64,000 nucleotides of DNA from NCBI RefSeq assembly GCF_003010965.1, contig NZ_PGGM01000009.1:62001-126000 (forward strand). Direction: 5' to 3'. A model generated the notes under the pieces. The model was not told the DNA's origin. It searched no databases and saw nothing but the letters and a program-made list of their open reading frames with translations. Positions within the stretch are counted from its first letter, which is position 1, and each line of letters begins with the position of its first letter. Below are positions 54,878 to 63,799 of the stretch, piece by piece. The translations under genes and the position numbers were made by a program. This stretch comes from Phyllobacterium sophorae. GTDB lineage: Bacteria > Pseudomonadota > Alphaproteobacteria > Rhizobiales > Rhizobiaceae.

Positions 54878-57727
54878 ATGTCGACGTGGCGTGAAGAGTA
54901 TCAAGGTGATCCCGAGGCCGAACGGGTGATGTTCGAGCGCTTGGCCCAGGACATGATGGGCGTCCAGCTCAAGACCAAGAAATACAGCAGTGCTCCCACA
55001 ATTCAGCGGGCATTTCATAGCAAGGCGATCTTTGCCGCAATCGATGCCAAGCTGAAATTCCTGGAGGATCTTCCAGCCGATTTGTGTGCCGGATTCGTGA
55101 AGCCGGGGCAGTCCTATACGACCATTGTCCGTTTCTCGAATGCCAACGGATTTGGGCAAGCGGACTACAAGCCGGATATGCGTGGTGTCGCGCTTCGAAT
55201 TCAGGTCTCTGAAAATGAACAGCATGATTTGCTGGCGACTAATTTCCCGGTTTCTCATGCGCGCAATGCGGAACAATTCGTGGCATTTGCGAAGGCAACA
55301 GCGGGCGGCATCTTGAGCAAAGTTGCCGGACTGGTGTGCCTGCTGTTCAAGTTCGGACCCTCCGAGGTCATACGCATGCTCCGCAACGTCACCGCGGCCC
55401 GCAAGCGCAAAGTCTCCAGTTTGGCCCTTGAGACGTATTGGAGCAGAGGGGCCATTCGCTGGGGCGAGACGCTCGCTGTGCGCTATTTGTTGCGGCCCGC
55501 TCCTGATGCGCCATCCGCACCCGAGCCATCGGACAAAGACCCCGGCTATCTGTCGAACGAATTCGCCCGTCGCCTCGATCGTGGCGATGTTCATTTCGAG
55601 CTATGCATTCAGCCCTATGTCGATCCTACCAAGACCCCGATAGAAGATACTGCCATTGAATGGACGACCACTGCCTCGCCTCCGGTCAAGGTCGCGGATC
55701 TCATGATATCGAAGCCAGGCGCAGGGATTGCTGAAGCTTTCACCGACGCGAGGCTGATTGACGAGCTCTCCTTCAATCCCTGGAATACAACCGACGAGTT
55801 CCGCCCGCTAGGCAATCTCAACCGGGCAAGGAAGGCGGTCTACGATGCGAGCTCCGCTCATCGCCATATTTATCGCTGGCGGTCCGAGTTGCCACTTCGA
55901 AACCGTGTTCTTGGCGGAGCCGCCCGGGCGGCCTTCGCCGTCGTAAATCGCTACGTTGAATGGCACAGACTGTCGTTGCGGCTTAGCCTGCTTAACCTCG
56001 ACGCTTTTCGCCATGTTTTGCGCAATAGGAACCTGATCGACACCGAAATTGGTGAAGCGCCGCCGGCGGCTCGGCCCGTCCCGCCAACAGACGCCGGAGA
56101 GGACGTTCGTCAGGCGCGGACCTATGACGGCAGCTTCAACGATCTGTCACAGCCGAAGATGGGAGCGATCGGCTCGGCGTTTGGTAGAAACCTGAAACCA
56201 GACTTTGCGCCGGACCTGTTTGACACACCCAATCCTGTGACGGTGGCCCGGGAACTTCTTCATCGTGACACATTCATTCCAGCTCGTTCACTGAATATCC
56301 TTGCTGCCGCATGGATCCAGTTCCAGGTCCACGATTGGGTCAACCATGCGCGAAATCCGCTGGGCAAAGACGACGTTGTTGTCCCGTTGCCAAAAGGCAT
56401 GACCTGGAAAAATTACGTTGGAGGGCCCGCCGAAGACGTCATGCGTATTGCGAGTAATGTGGCTGGGCGCGAACAGGGAGCTAATCGGCCGCCCATCTAT
56501 TTCGGCAACAATGCCTCGCAATGGTGGGATGGGTCCGAGGTCTACGGCCCTGACAGTGTGAAAGCCGGATTGCTGCGCGATGGTCCAAAGCTCAAGCTGG
56601 TCGACGGGCACTTACCCGTCGACCTTAAAGGATTCGAGGTCACAGGCTTCAACGAGAGCTGGTGGTTGGGCCTCGGCGCGTTGCATACGCTATTCGCACG
56701 CGAGCACAATCTTCTGTGTGACGAACTCAGATCGAGATATCGCACCTGGGACGACGAACGCATCTACCAGACTGCGCGCCTTATTGTTTCCGCGCTTATC
56801 GCCAAGATTCACACGGTTGAATGGACGCCGGCGATTCTTGCGACGAGGGCAATAGACGTTGGTCTTTCGAGTAATTGGAATGGTCCTCCGGCGAATGACT
56901 GGCTGACAAAACTGGGCATCTGGCTGATTGACGCCCATGCCTTGACAGGAATTCCCAAGACATTGCCTGACCATCACGGAGCGCCGTACTCACTGACAGA
57001 AGACTTTGTCACCGTGTACCGCATGCATCCGCTGCTGCCGGACGACTATTGCTTTTATGACCACACAACCGGGACCAAGATCGCGGAAAGAGGTTTTCTG
57101 GATATCCAGGGTGCGGCTGCAGATGACTGCATGAGGGCGTTCGGTCTTCGGAATGCACTATATTCGTTTGGGATTGCTCATCCCGGTGCCATCACACTCC
57201 ATAATTTTCCGCGTTCGCTCCTTGCGCTCGAACGCGACAACGAGATCATCGACCTTTCCGTTGTTGACCTGGTGCGAACGCGGCGCCGCGGCGTACCGCG
57301 TTACAATGACTTCCGCACCGGACTGCATCGGCCCAGGATCAAAAGCTGGGAAGAACTTACGACGAGCCCCGAAGACGTCCGCCTGCTGAAGGAGATTTAT
57401 GGCAGCATCGATCGCGTCGATACGGTCGTCGGATTGTTCGCTGAGCCAGCCCCCGCCGGTTTCGGCTTTAGCGACACCGCCTTCCGCATCTTTATCCTGA
57501 TGGCGTCGCGGCGGCTGCAAAGCGACCGGTTCCTGACTGTTGATTTCCGGCCCGAAATCTATTCACCGTTCGGAATGGACTGGATCGCGAGTAACAGCAT
57601 GACCAGCGTCATCCTGCGTCATTGCCCCGACCTCGTCTCGGTTCTGCCCCGTACGGGCAGTGCTTTCGCGCCCTGGCGCCCGATCTTTCCGAGCAGCAAG
57701 GGAGTTCCTCCAGAAAGACCATCATGA
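54878..57727 (+). CDS. Catalase-related domain fused to animal-type haem peroxidase / fatty-acid dioxygenase
   Basis: A 949-residue double haem protein. Residues 1-345 look like a minimal catalase: H47 (AFHSKAI), R85 (VRFSNANG), DMRGVAL (100-106), N122 and a candidate proximal R318xxxY322. Residues about 405-935 are an animal-type peroxidase: distal H485 in QFQVHDW, LHTLFAREH (602-610) and YRMH with Y714 and proximal H717. A Tyr two residues before the proximal His pair, as in cyclooxygenase (Tyr385/His388) and plant alpha-dioxygenase, suggests a tyrosyl-radical fatty-acid dioxygenase. No signal peptide. The stop overlaps the next start (ATGA). Confidence 0.83.
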   Translation: MSTWREEYQGDPEAERVMFERLAQDMMGVQLKTKKYSSAPTIQRAFHSKAIFAAIDAKLKFLEDLPADLCAGFVKPGQSYTTIVRFSNANGFGQADYKPDMRGVALRIQVSENEQHDLLATNFPVSHARNAEQFVAFAKATAGGILSKVAGLVCLLFKFGPSEVIRMLRNVTAARKRKVSSLALETYWSRGAIRWGETLAVRYLLRPAPDAPSAPEPSDKDPGYLSNEFARRLDRGDVHFELCIQPYVDPTKTPIEDTAIEWTTTASPPVKVADLMISKPGAGIAEAFTDARLIDELSFNPWNTTDEFRPLGNLNRARKAVYDASSAHRHIYRWRSELPLRNRVLGGAARAAFAVVNRYVEWHRLSLRLSLLNLDAFRHVLRNRNLIDTEIGEAPPAARPVPPTDAGEDVRQARTYDGSFNDLSQPKMGAIGSAFGRNLKPDFAPDLFDTPNPVTVARELLHRDTFIPARSLNILAAAWIQFQVHDWVNHARNPLGKDDVVVPLPKGMTWKNYVGGPAEDVMRIASNVAGREQGANRPPIYFGNNASQWWDGSEVYGPDSVKAGLLRDGPKLKLVDGHLPVDLKGFEVTGFNESWWLGLGALHTLFAREHNLLCDELRSRYRTWDDERIYQTARLIVSALIAKIHTVEWTPAILATRAIDVGLSSNWNGPPANDWLTKLGIWLIDAHALTGIPKTLPDHHGAPYSLTEDFVTVYRMHPLLPDDYCFYDHTTGTKIAERGFLDIQGAAADDCMRAFGLRNALYSFGIAHPGAITLHNFPRSLLALERDNEIIDLSVVDLVRTRRRGVPRYNDFRTGLHRPRIKSWEELTTSPEDVRLLKEIYGSIDRVDTVVGLFAEPAPAGFGFSDTAFRIFILMASRRLQSDRFLTVDFRPEIYSPFGMDWIASNSMTSVILRHCPDLVSVLPRTGSAFAPWRPIFPSSKGVPPERPS

Positions 57728-59139
57728 CTGACACACATGAAACTGAGGCTGCATCGGCCAACGGCTCTTCGGCAGCTTCCACCGGACACCCTGGGCTTGA
57801 TGCCTTCCTTAAAAGGCCGCTGATCGATACGATCTGGCGACGTCGAACCCATCGTGTCAGCCAGGGAAGTTCGGTTTTGGCTGGCACAATGTCCTATGCG
57901 TCAATCCGGCCCCGCGAACCGCTATCAGAGTTGGAAGAGGCAGTTCTGATCGCCATGACAGGTTGCACCGGTCTGACAATGCCGGACCGCCCGTTCGAGG
58001 ATCCGGAGACGCATCAGCCGATCATGGCCAAGCCGAACCTGAACATGTACGGGCGCACGGCGGGCAGCCCCGACAATGCACAAGGTACGCATTTCTTCCT
58101 GATAAACGATACCGGCACCTATTTTCTTCGCAACCTGCCTCCCCCGCAAGACGGTGAGACTGCTTTCAGTAAAGAACGGCTCATGCGGCGAGCTGGTGAA
58201 GCCAAGGTCCGAATCCTGGATCGCCGGCTGGATGTAGCTCAAGGCAAGCGCGATTTCCCGGCATATCTTGATTCCAATCGCTTCTTGTCGAACTTGCCGG
58301 GCACCACCGTGCTCCTTCCGGTGGTGGATCTGTCGCGGCAATATATCAACGGGCTGATGTACCTTCTGACTCAACCGGATGGCGCGAGGCCGGCGATCGT
58401 GGACGATCGTAACTTCTACCGTTCGGCGGGCGTGAAACGCTGGGTTAAGAAGGGTTTTCTCAACAAGGATCTGAAGGTCCCACTTGGCGCCATCGGCTCG
58501 TTGCGCACACAGATCGAGGCAGACCTTTTGCTTCAGAATCTGTTCTTGGCCGCCGATGCGATGGGGCTTGGGGGCTGGATCCATGCTTCCATCAGCCCAC
58601 CAGTGCTCATCGGCGATCCCAAGTTCACAAAAGACTATGGTTCGATGCTCGGATTTGACGTTGTCACGCCGCGATGGCGCATCATGGACCTGCTACGCTG
58701 GCACGTGCCATTGCCGCGATTTTCAAACGTGCGAAGCAACCCGATTGGCCTGCGATACAAGGGAGAATACCTGATCAAAGGCATGTCACCGCCATATTAC
58801 GATTCGATGGCAGATGCCGTACAGGCTGTCATCACGGACAAATTTGGAGACAAGGGTCTTTATATGGACAAATCATTGTTCTCCAGGATTTACAAGGGCA
58901 GCTACGGTGATCGTTATTTGGCCGAGGCCGCTGTCTATAGCCCGCAAGTGATCGAATGCGTGCAAGACATCTGCACATACATCTATGACACCCATGGCCG
59001 GTTCCCGGCCCACTGCGACGCTATTCACATACCTGGTGTTTGGCTGCAGGTTCATCATGTCGATATAGAATATTATGAGCGCTTCTTCCGTAACGGGCTG
59101 ACGGATGCGCACTATAATCATCACCGGGACTGGCACTAG
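57724..59139 (+). CDS. Nitroreductase-like protein of unknown function
   Basis: A 471-residue protein coupled by ATGA to the haem fusion gene. The region PLSELEEAVLIAMTGCTG (about 61-78), preceded by an Arg-rich RRRTHR, and the later LLLQNLFLAADAMGLGGWIH (about 275-294) resemble the FMN-binding core of nitroreductases, but overall similarity is remote and length is roughly double. The C-terminus is His-rich (NHHRDWH). It may be a flavin oxidoreductase that reduces a product of the dioxygenase. A longer reading upstream overlaps the haem gene and is rejected. Confidence 0.55.
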   Translation: MTDTHETEAASANGSSAASTGHPGLDAFLKRPLIDTIWRRRTHRVSQGSSVLAGTMSYASIRPREPLSELEEAVLIAMTGCTGLTMPDRPFEDPETHQPIMAKPNLNMYGRTAGSPDNAQGTHFFLINDTGTYFLRNLPPPQDGETAFSKERLMRRAGEAKVRILDRRLDVAQGKRDFPAYLDSNRFLSNLPGTTVLLPVVDLSRQYINGLMYLLTQPDGARPAIVDDRNFYRSAGVKRWVKKGFLNKDLKVPLGAIGSLRTQIEADLLLQNLFLAADAMGLGGWIHASISPPVLIGDPKFTKDYGSMLGFDVVTPRWRIMDLLRWHVPLPRFSNVRSNPIGLRYKGEYLIKGMSPPYYDSMADAVQAVITDKFGDKGLYMDKSLFSRIYKGSYGDRYLAEAAVYSPQVIECVQDICTYIYDTHGRFPAHCDAIHIPGVWLQVHHVDIEYYERFFRNGLTDAHYNHHRDWH

Positions 59140-59304
59140 CAAACGCTATCCCCGAACATCGGATCGGCGGTTCCTGATAGCTCTGGCAAAACAAAGTCGA
59201 TCAGGTTATGTTTTCATTTGTGCAGGTATAGGTCTCATGGCCCCGCTCTTTGCACGGTGCCACTGGTGCCTTTCCCGCTCCGAACGAGATTGGGAGAATT
59301 GTTC

Positions 59305-60129
59305 ATGGCACAATTTCATGTGATAGCTGGTGCAAGTGAAACAAGCGTCTATCCTGACGTGCGCCGAATTAGTGTAGCAGATGTTTTTGCCGCGCTTCGC
59401 GAAGGGCTGGACGACTTTTGGGAAAAGCCCTCACATTATGTTTTTCTCTGCCTGATTTATCCAATTGCCGGGCTGGTTCTCGCGCGTTGGACTTCGGGAG
59501 CCAATTTATTACCGCTTTTATTTCCATTGATGTCGGGCTTTGCCCTGATAGGGCCTTTCGCTGCGCTCGGCCTTTATGAGATCAGCAGGCGGCGGGAACT
59601 CAACCTCGATACGTCGTGGAAACATGCCCTGGAAGTCAGGCAATCGCCGGCTATACCTTCCATCGTGGCCGTTGGCGTAATGCTGTTTGTATTCTTCATT
59701 GCGTGGATACTGACCGCTCAAGCACTTTATACCAATCTTTTCGGGCCGCAGGCGCCGGAATCCATCAGCGCCTTCATGGATCAGGTCTTCAACACCCCCG
59801 AAGGGCAGAGAATGATCATCCTCGGAAATGCGATTGGCTTCGTCTTCGCTGTCATCGTGCTTTGCACAACCGTCATCGCGTTTCCGCTTCTGCTCGACCG
59901 CGACGTCGGGGCGTTGGCGGCGGTCGTCACTTCAATCAAAGCCGTTCTGGTTAATCCTGTCGAAATGGCACTTTGGGGCTTGATCGTTGCTGCACTTCTG
60001 CTGGTTGGCTTTCTGACATTGTTCGTCGGTCTGGCTATCTTCATACCAGTGCTGGGACATGCGACATGGCATCTCTATCGCAAGGTTGTTGTACCTCTGC
60101 CACGCGAAGCTGCAAACCAGCCCAGGTAA
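59305..60129 (+). CDS. DUF2189 membrane protein
   Basis: A 274-residue integral membrane protein of the DUF2189 family (COG5473), with about six hydrophobic spans and the family block GPFAALGLYEISRRRE. The ATG at 59305 follows GGGAG at 8 nt; upstream same-frame sequence is not conserved. DUF2189 genes often neighbour cytochrome oxidase genes, and here the cox operon is convergent immediately downstream. Function unknown. Confidence 0.85.
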   Translation: MAQFHVIAGASETSVYPDVRRISVADVFAALREGLDDFWEKPSHYVFLCLIYPIAGLVLARWTSGANLLPLLFPLMSGFALIGPFAALGLYEISRRRELNLDTSWKHALEVRQSPAIPSIVAVGVMLFVFFIAWILTAQALYTNLFGPQAPESISAFMDQVFNTPEGQRMIILGNAIGFVFAVIVLCTTVIAFPLLLDRDVGALAAVVTSIKAVLVNPVEMALWGLIVAALLLVGFLTLFVGLAIFIPVLGHATWHLYRKVVVPLPREAANQPR

Positions 60130-60150
60130 CCATTTGCCAGAAGATAGAAT

Positions 60151-60175
60151 CGGCGCGGCTGCAAATGCCGCGCCG
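60151..60175. terminator. Bidirectional terminator-like hairpin
   Basis: CGGCGCGGC (60151-60159) and GCCGCGCCG (60167-60175) form a perfect 9-bp G/C stem with a 7-nt loop. It sits between the convergent DUF2189 and cytochrome oxidase subunit IV genes. Only short T/A stretches flank it. Confidence 0.65.
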
Positions 60176-60183
60176 TTATGTAT

Positions 60184-60519
60184 CTATGGAGCTGCGCCGA
60201 AGGAAGCCAACCGGGTGAAGAGCGTGTAATTCGCCTCCGAAACCATCATTGCCACGAAGACGAGCACCAATATAGGCGGCAGCAGCACGGCGTAAACAAG
60301 AGCCAGTCGTTCCCAAGCCATGTGCATGAAAATCGCAACGATTAAGCCTGCCTTCAAGACCATGAAGAGCAGTATCAATGTCCATCTGAGATAGCCCTGC
60401 ACGTGGAGATAATCTACCAGATATGAAAAAAGGCTAAGAACGAACAGCAACCCCCAGACGACGAGGTAGAGCTTGATCGGATGTTGCTGATGTTCCGTGT
60501 GCGTTGCAGTTTGTGCCAT
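60184..60519 (-). CDS. Cytochrome c oxidase subunit IV-like protein
   Basis: A 111-residue membrane protein with three predicted spans, matching bacterial cytochrome oxidase subunit IV (blocks LKAGLIVAIFMHMAWER and ending in a loop with TLFTRL). It is the last gene of the cox operon, 9 bp after coxP. It probably helps assemble or stabilise the oxidase. Confidence 0.85.
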   Translation of the reverse strand: MAQTATHTEHQQHPIKLYLVVWGLLFVLSLFSYLVDYLHVQGYLRWTLILLFMVLKAGLIVAIFMHMAWERLALVYAVLLPPILVLVFVAMMVSEANYTLFTRLASFGAAP

Positions 60520-60528
60520 AGCGTGACC

Positions 60529-61257
60529 TCACCACAGGTAGAAGAAAGCGAAGATGAAGACCCAGACCAGGTCGACGAAATGCCAGTAAAGGCCAGTGAT
60601 TTCCACGATTTCGTAATTGCCCTTTCTGCTCGTGAAAAAGCCGCGCCTCTCCTGGTCGAAATCTCCACGCCAGACCTTGCGGGCAATGATGATCAGGAAA
60701 ATGACGCCGAACGTCACATGGGTTCCATGGAATCCGGTGATCATGAAAAAGGTCGAGCCGAATTGAGCGGCGCCCCATGGGTTCTCCCAGGGGCGGACAC
60801 CTTCCGAAATCAGTTTGGTCCACTCGAACGCCTGCATTCCAACGAATGTTGCGCCAAACAGAGCCGTCAACAGCATGAGCGCAGCCGTTTTGCGGCGATC
60901 GCGCCTGTAGCCAAAATTGACAGCCATCGCCATCGTCCCGCTGCTGCTGATGAGCACGAAAGTCATGATCGCAATTAGGATAAGTGGCACTTCCTGTCCG
61001 CCGATATTTAGCGCGAAGACTTCGCTTGGATTGGGCCAAGGCACCGTCGTGGACATGCGCGCGGTCATATAGGCAAGAAGAAAACATCCAAAGATGAAGG
61101 TGTCGCTGAGGAGGAATATCCACATCATGGCTTTGCCCCAGGAAACGTTCTTGAACGTCCGCTGGTCCGAGGCCCAATCTGCGGCAAAGCCACTTAATCC
61201 TGATGGCCGCGGGAGGGCAGGGGTGGCACTGGGCTTTGTTTTGGCGGATTCATGCAT
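60529..61257 (-). CDS. coxP: Cytochrome c oxidase subunit III (CoxP-like)
   Basis: A 242-residue subunit III protein with five predicted spans. Seen: NVSWGKAMMWIFLLSDTFIF, FFMITGFHGTHVTFGVIFL, and the C-terminal EITGLYWHFVDLVWVFIF, a family signature. The ATG at 61257 follows AGGGG at 7 nt; an in-frame GTG two codons upstream is too close to the ribosome site. Two subunit III genes in succession match coxO-coxP of the Bradyrhizobium coxMNOP operon. Confidence 0.88.
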   Translation of the reverse strand: MHESAKTKPSATPALPRPSGLSGFAADWASDQRTFKNVSWGKAMMWIFLLSDTFIFGCFLLAYMTARMSTTVPWPNPSEVFALNIGGQEVPLILIAIMTFVLISSSGTMAMAVNFGYRRDRRKTAALMLLTALFGATFVGMQAFEWTKLISEGVRPWENPWGAAQFGSTFFMITGFHGTHVTFGVIFLIIIARKVWRGDFDQERRGFFTSRKGNYEIVEITGLYWHFVDLVWVFIFAFFYLW

Positions 61258-61267
61258 GGTCACACCC

Positions 61268-61972
61268 CTACGTTAGCAATTGCCGGCAGATATCGACAAA
61301 ATCATTCGCCCAACCCGCGAACAGGGCAAAAAGGATCAGCCAGACGAGCAGCATGAAATGCCAATACATGGCACAAAGCTCGACGCTCAAGCGCACGCGG
61401 TCCGGCCGGGCGCCTTCCCATGCCTTCAGTGTCGTGCGGCTGAGAGCAACGAGACCGCCCAGAATATGAAGGCCATGCATGCCGGTAATCAGATAGAAGA
61501 AACTGTTCGCTGGATTGTCGGCAAGCACATAACCGGCCCGGGTCAATTCGCGCCACGCGAAGACCTGTCCGACGAGAAAAACCACACCTGTCACAAGGCC
61601 TGCCAGAAGAGCGATCTTCATGACCCCGGTCTGATTTTTATGGGCTTCTGTTTTCGCCCGCTGCAAAGCGATACTGCTTACCATCAACACGCCCGTATTA
61701 ACCCAAAGCAGCCCGGGGATGGGAATTGCCCACCAATCCTCGACGCCCATCCGCATGAAATAAGCGCTGATGAAGAGCGTGAACAAAGCGCCGACGACGG
61801 CCAGAAAGACGCCAAGACCTATTTTGGCGGTTGCTATGGGAGATCTGTCATAGCGGGGGGCATCGCCAGCATTCCCTACCTCGAGCCAAGGTTTCGAGGT
61901 CAGGCGTTGCTGGGCCATCCACCACGTTATGACAACGGCAATCCCGGCCAAGAAAATCAGCATGGCGCTCAT
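61268..61972 (-). CDS. coxO: Cytochrome c oxidase subunit III-like protein (CoxO-like)
   Basis: A 234-residue membrane protein of the subunit III family (FYLITGMHGLHILGGLVAL, then AMYWHFMLLVWLILF). The N-terminal segment with an extra span and a basic loop (SKPWLEVG) differs from CoxP. Its start overlaps the coxN stop by ATGA, showing coupling. Together with CoxP it is part of a coxMNOP-type alternative oxidase. Confidence 0.87.
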   Translation of the reverse strand: MSAMLIFLAGIAVVITWWMAQQRLTSKPWLEVGNAGDAPRYDRSPIATAKIGLGVFLAVVGALFTLFISAYFMRMGVEDWWAIPIPGLLWVNTGVLMVSSIALQRAKTEAHKNQTGVMKIALLAGLVTGVVFLVGQVFAWRELTRAGYVLADNPANSFFYLITGMHGLHILGGLVALSRTTLKAWEGARPDRVRLSVELCAMYWHFMLLVWLILFALFAGWANDFVDICRQLLT

Positions 61973-63747
61973 GACGCATTTTCCATGGATAGCCGGTCGG
62001 GGTTGGGCTGGTTCTGCGGAATGAAATCCTGCGGAGCACCGGGGACACTGTAATCATAGGCCCAGCGATAGACCACCGGAAGTTCCTTGCCCCAGTTGCC
62101 ATGGGGTGGTGGGGTTGTGGGGGTCTGCCATTCAAGGGTCGTCGCTCGCCATGGATTGCCGCCCGCTTCCTTGCCGTGCCGCAGGCTCCAGACCAGATTA
62201 AACAGGAACAGCATTTGCGCTGCACCCACCGTGAGCGCCATTAGCGTGATGAATACATTCAGATCATGAGCCGATGGGGGGTTAACTGCCGACTCGCCCA
62301 GTTCATAATAACGCCGGGGTGCTCCGAGCAGACCCAGATAATGCATGGGGAAGAAGATGAGATAAGCACCAAGGAACGTGACCCAGAAATGGATCCGTCC
62401 CATGATCTCGTCCAGCATGCGTCCCGTGATCTTGGGATACCAGTGATAGATCGCACCGAATATGACCATAATTGGTGCGACGCCCATCACCATGTGAAAA
62501 TGCGCGACAACAAACATCGTATCGGAAAGCGGGACGTCGACGACCACGTTGCCGAGAAACAGCCCCGTCAGGCCGCCATTGACGAAGGTAACGATGAAAC
62601 CAAGGGCAAACAGCATTGGGATGGTGAGATGGATATCGCCGCGCCACAGTGTGAGCACCCAATTATAAACCTTGATAGCGGTTGGAACCGCGATGATCAG
62701 TGTCGTGGTTGCGAAGAAGAATCCGAAGTTCGGGTTCATGCCGCTGACATACATGTGATGCGCCCAGACGATGAAACTCAGCGCACCAATGATGACGATC
62801 GCCCATACCATCATGCGATAGCCAAAAATATTTTTTCGTGCGTGAGTGCTGATCAGATCGGAGACAATGCCGAAGGCCGGCAGAGCGACGATGTAGACTT
62901 CAGGATGGCCGAAGAACCAGAACAGGTGCTGGAAGAGAATTGGGCTGCCACCGCCATGCTGTAGTTGTGTGCCCATTTCAACAATCGCCGGCATGAAAAA
63001 GCTGGTACCGAGAACAAGGTCGAAGAGCATCATGACCGAGGCAACAAACAGGGCAGGGAAGGCCAATAGCGCCATGACCGTTGCGGTAAAGATGCCCCAA
63101 ATCGTCAAGGGCATGCGCATCAGCGTCATCCCGCGCGCACGGCCTTGCAAGACTGTGACCACGTAGTTCAACCCGCCCATGGTAAAGCCGATAATGAACA
63201 GAATGAGTGAAACCAGCATCAGGATGATGCCCCCACTCTGACCGCCGGGCGTGCCGGAAAGTATTGCTTGAGGTGGATAGAGCGTCCAGCCGGCGCCTGT
63301 CGGGCCGCCTGGCACAAAAAAGCCCGCAGCCAGAACGAGCACTGCAAGGAGATAAAGCCAGTAACTCAGCATGTTTGCATAAGGGAACACCATGTCCCGC
63401 GCACCCAGCATCAGCGGGATCAGATAATTGCCGAAACCACCCAGAAACAGTGCAGTCAGCAGGTAAATCACCATGATCATGCCGTGCATGGTAATGAACT
63501 GGTAATAGCGGTCAGCGTCGATGAAGGTGAAATAACCAGGGAAACCCAACTGCAATCGCATCAACCATGACAACACAAGCGCCACAAGTCCGATCGATAT
63601 TGCGGTTAGCGAATACTGGATGGCTATGACCTTTGCGTCCTGACTGAAGACATAGGTCGTCCACCAGCTGTGCGGGTGGTAAAGCTCGACATCTTCGACT
63701 TCCGCTGCCGGGACGGTGTCGTCAATGCTGGATGGAATGTTGACCAT
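61969..63747 (-). CDS. coxN: Cytochrome c oxidase subunit I (CoxN-like)
   Basis: A 592-residue haem-copper oxidase subunit I with at least 12 spans. Ligands are visible: H88 and H417 for the low-spin haem, H415 for the high-spin haem, CuB ligands H281, H330 and H331, with the crosslinked tyrosine Y285 in HPEVY. It reduces oxygen to water and pumps protons. The ATG at 63747 follows GGAGG at 6 nt. In coxMNOP systems the electron donor is cytochrome c. Confidence 0.95.
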   Translation of the reverse strand: MVNIPSSIDDTVPAAEVEDVELYHPHSWWTTYVFSQDAKVIAIQYSLTAISIGLVALVLSWLMRLQLGFPGYFTFIDADRYYQFITMHGMIMVIYLLTALFLGGFGNYLIPLMLGARDMVFPYANMLSYWLYLLAVLVLAAGFFVPGGPTGAGWTLYPPQAILSGTPGGQSGGIILMLVSLILFIIGFTMGGLNYVVTVLQGRARGMTLMRMPLTIWGIFTATVMALLAFPALFVASVMMLFDLVLGTSFFMPAIVEMGTQLQHGGGSPILFQHLFWFFGHPEVYIVALPAFGIVSDLISTHARKNIFGYRMMVWAIVIIGALSFIVWAHHMYVSGMNPNFGFFFATTTLIIAVPTAIKVYNWVLTLWRGDIHLTIPMLFALGFIVTFVNGGLTGLFLGNVVVDVPLSDTMFVVAHFHMVMGVAPIMVIFGAIYHWYPKITGRMLDEIMGRIHFWVTFLGAYLIFFPMHYLGLLGAPRRYYELGESAVNPPSAHDLNVFITLMALTVGAAQMLFLFNLVWSLRHGKEAGGNPWRATTLEWQTPTTPPPHGNWGKELPVVYRWAYDYSVPGAPQDFIPQNQPNPDRLSMENAS

Positions 63748-63799
63748 CAATAGCCTCCCTGTTGTCTCGATCGCTCCTCCTCCCGAGGAACGATGCCAC

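Noticed and set aside
54710..55594. A 294-codon minus-strand frame opposite the catalase-like domain
   Set aside because: It overlaps the catalase-like coding region and the end of the ThDP gene, both of which carry family motifs on the plus strand.
62266..62964. A plus-strand frame opposite coxN
   Set aside because: Antisense to subunit I, whose haem and copper ligands are all present in the minus frame; the shadow is highly charged and Asp/His-rich, without a domain.
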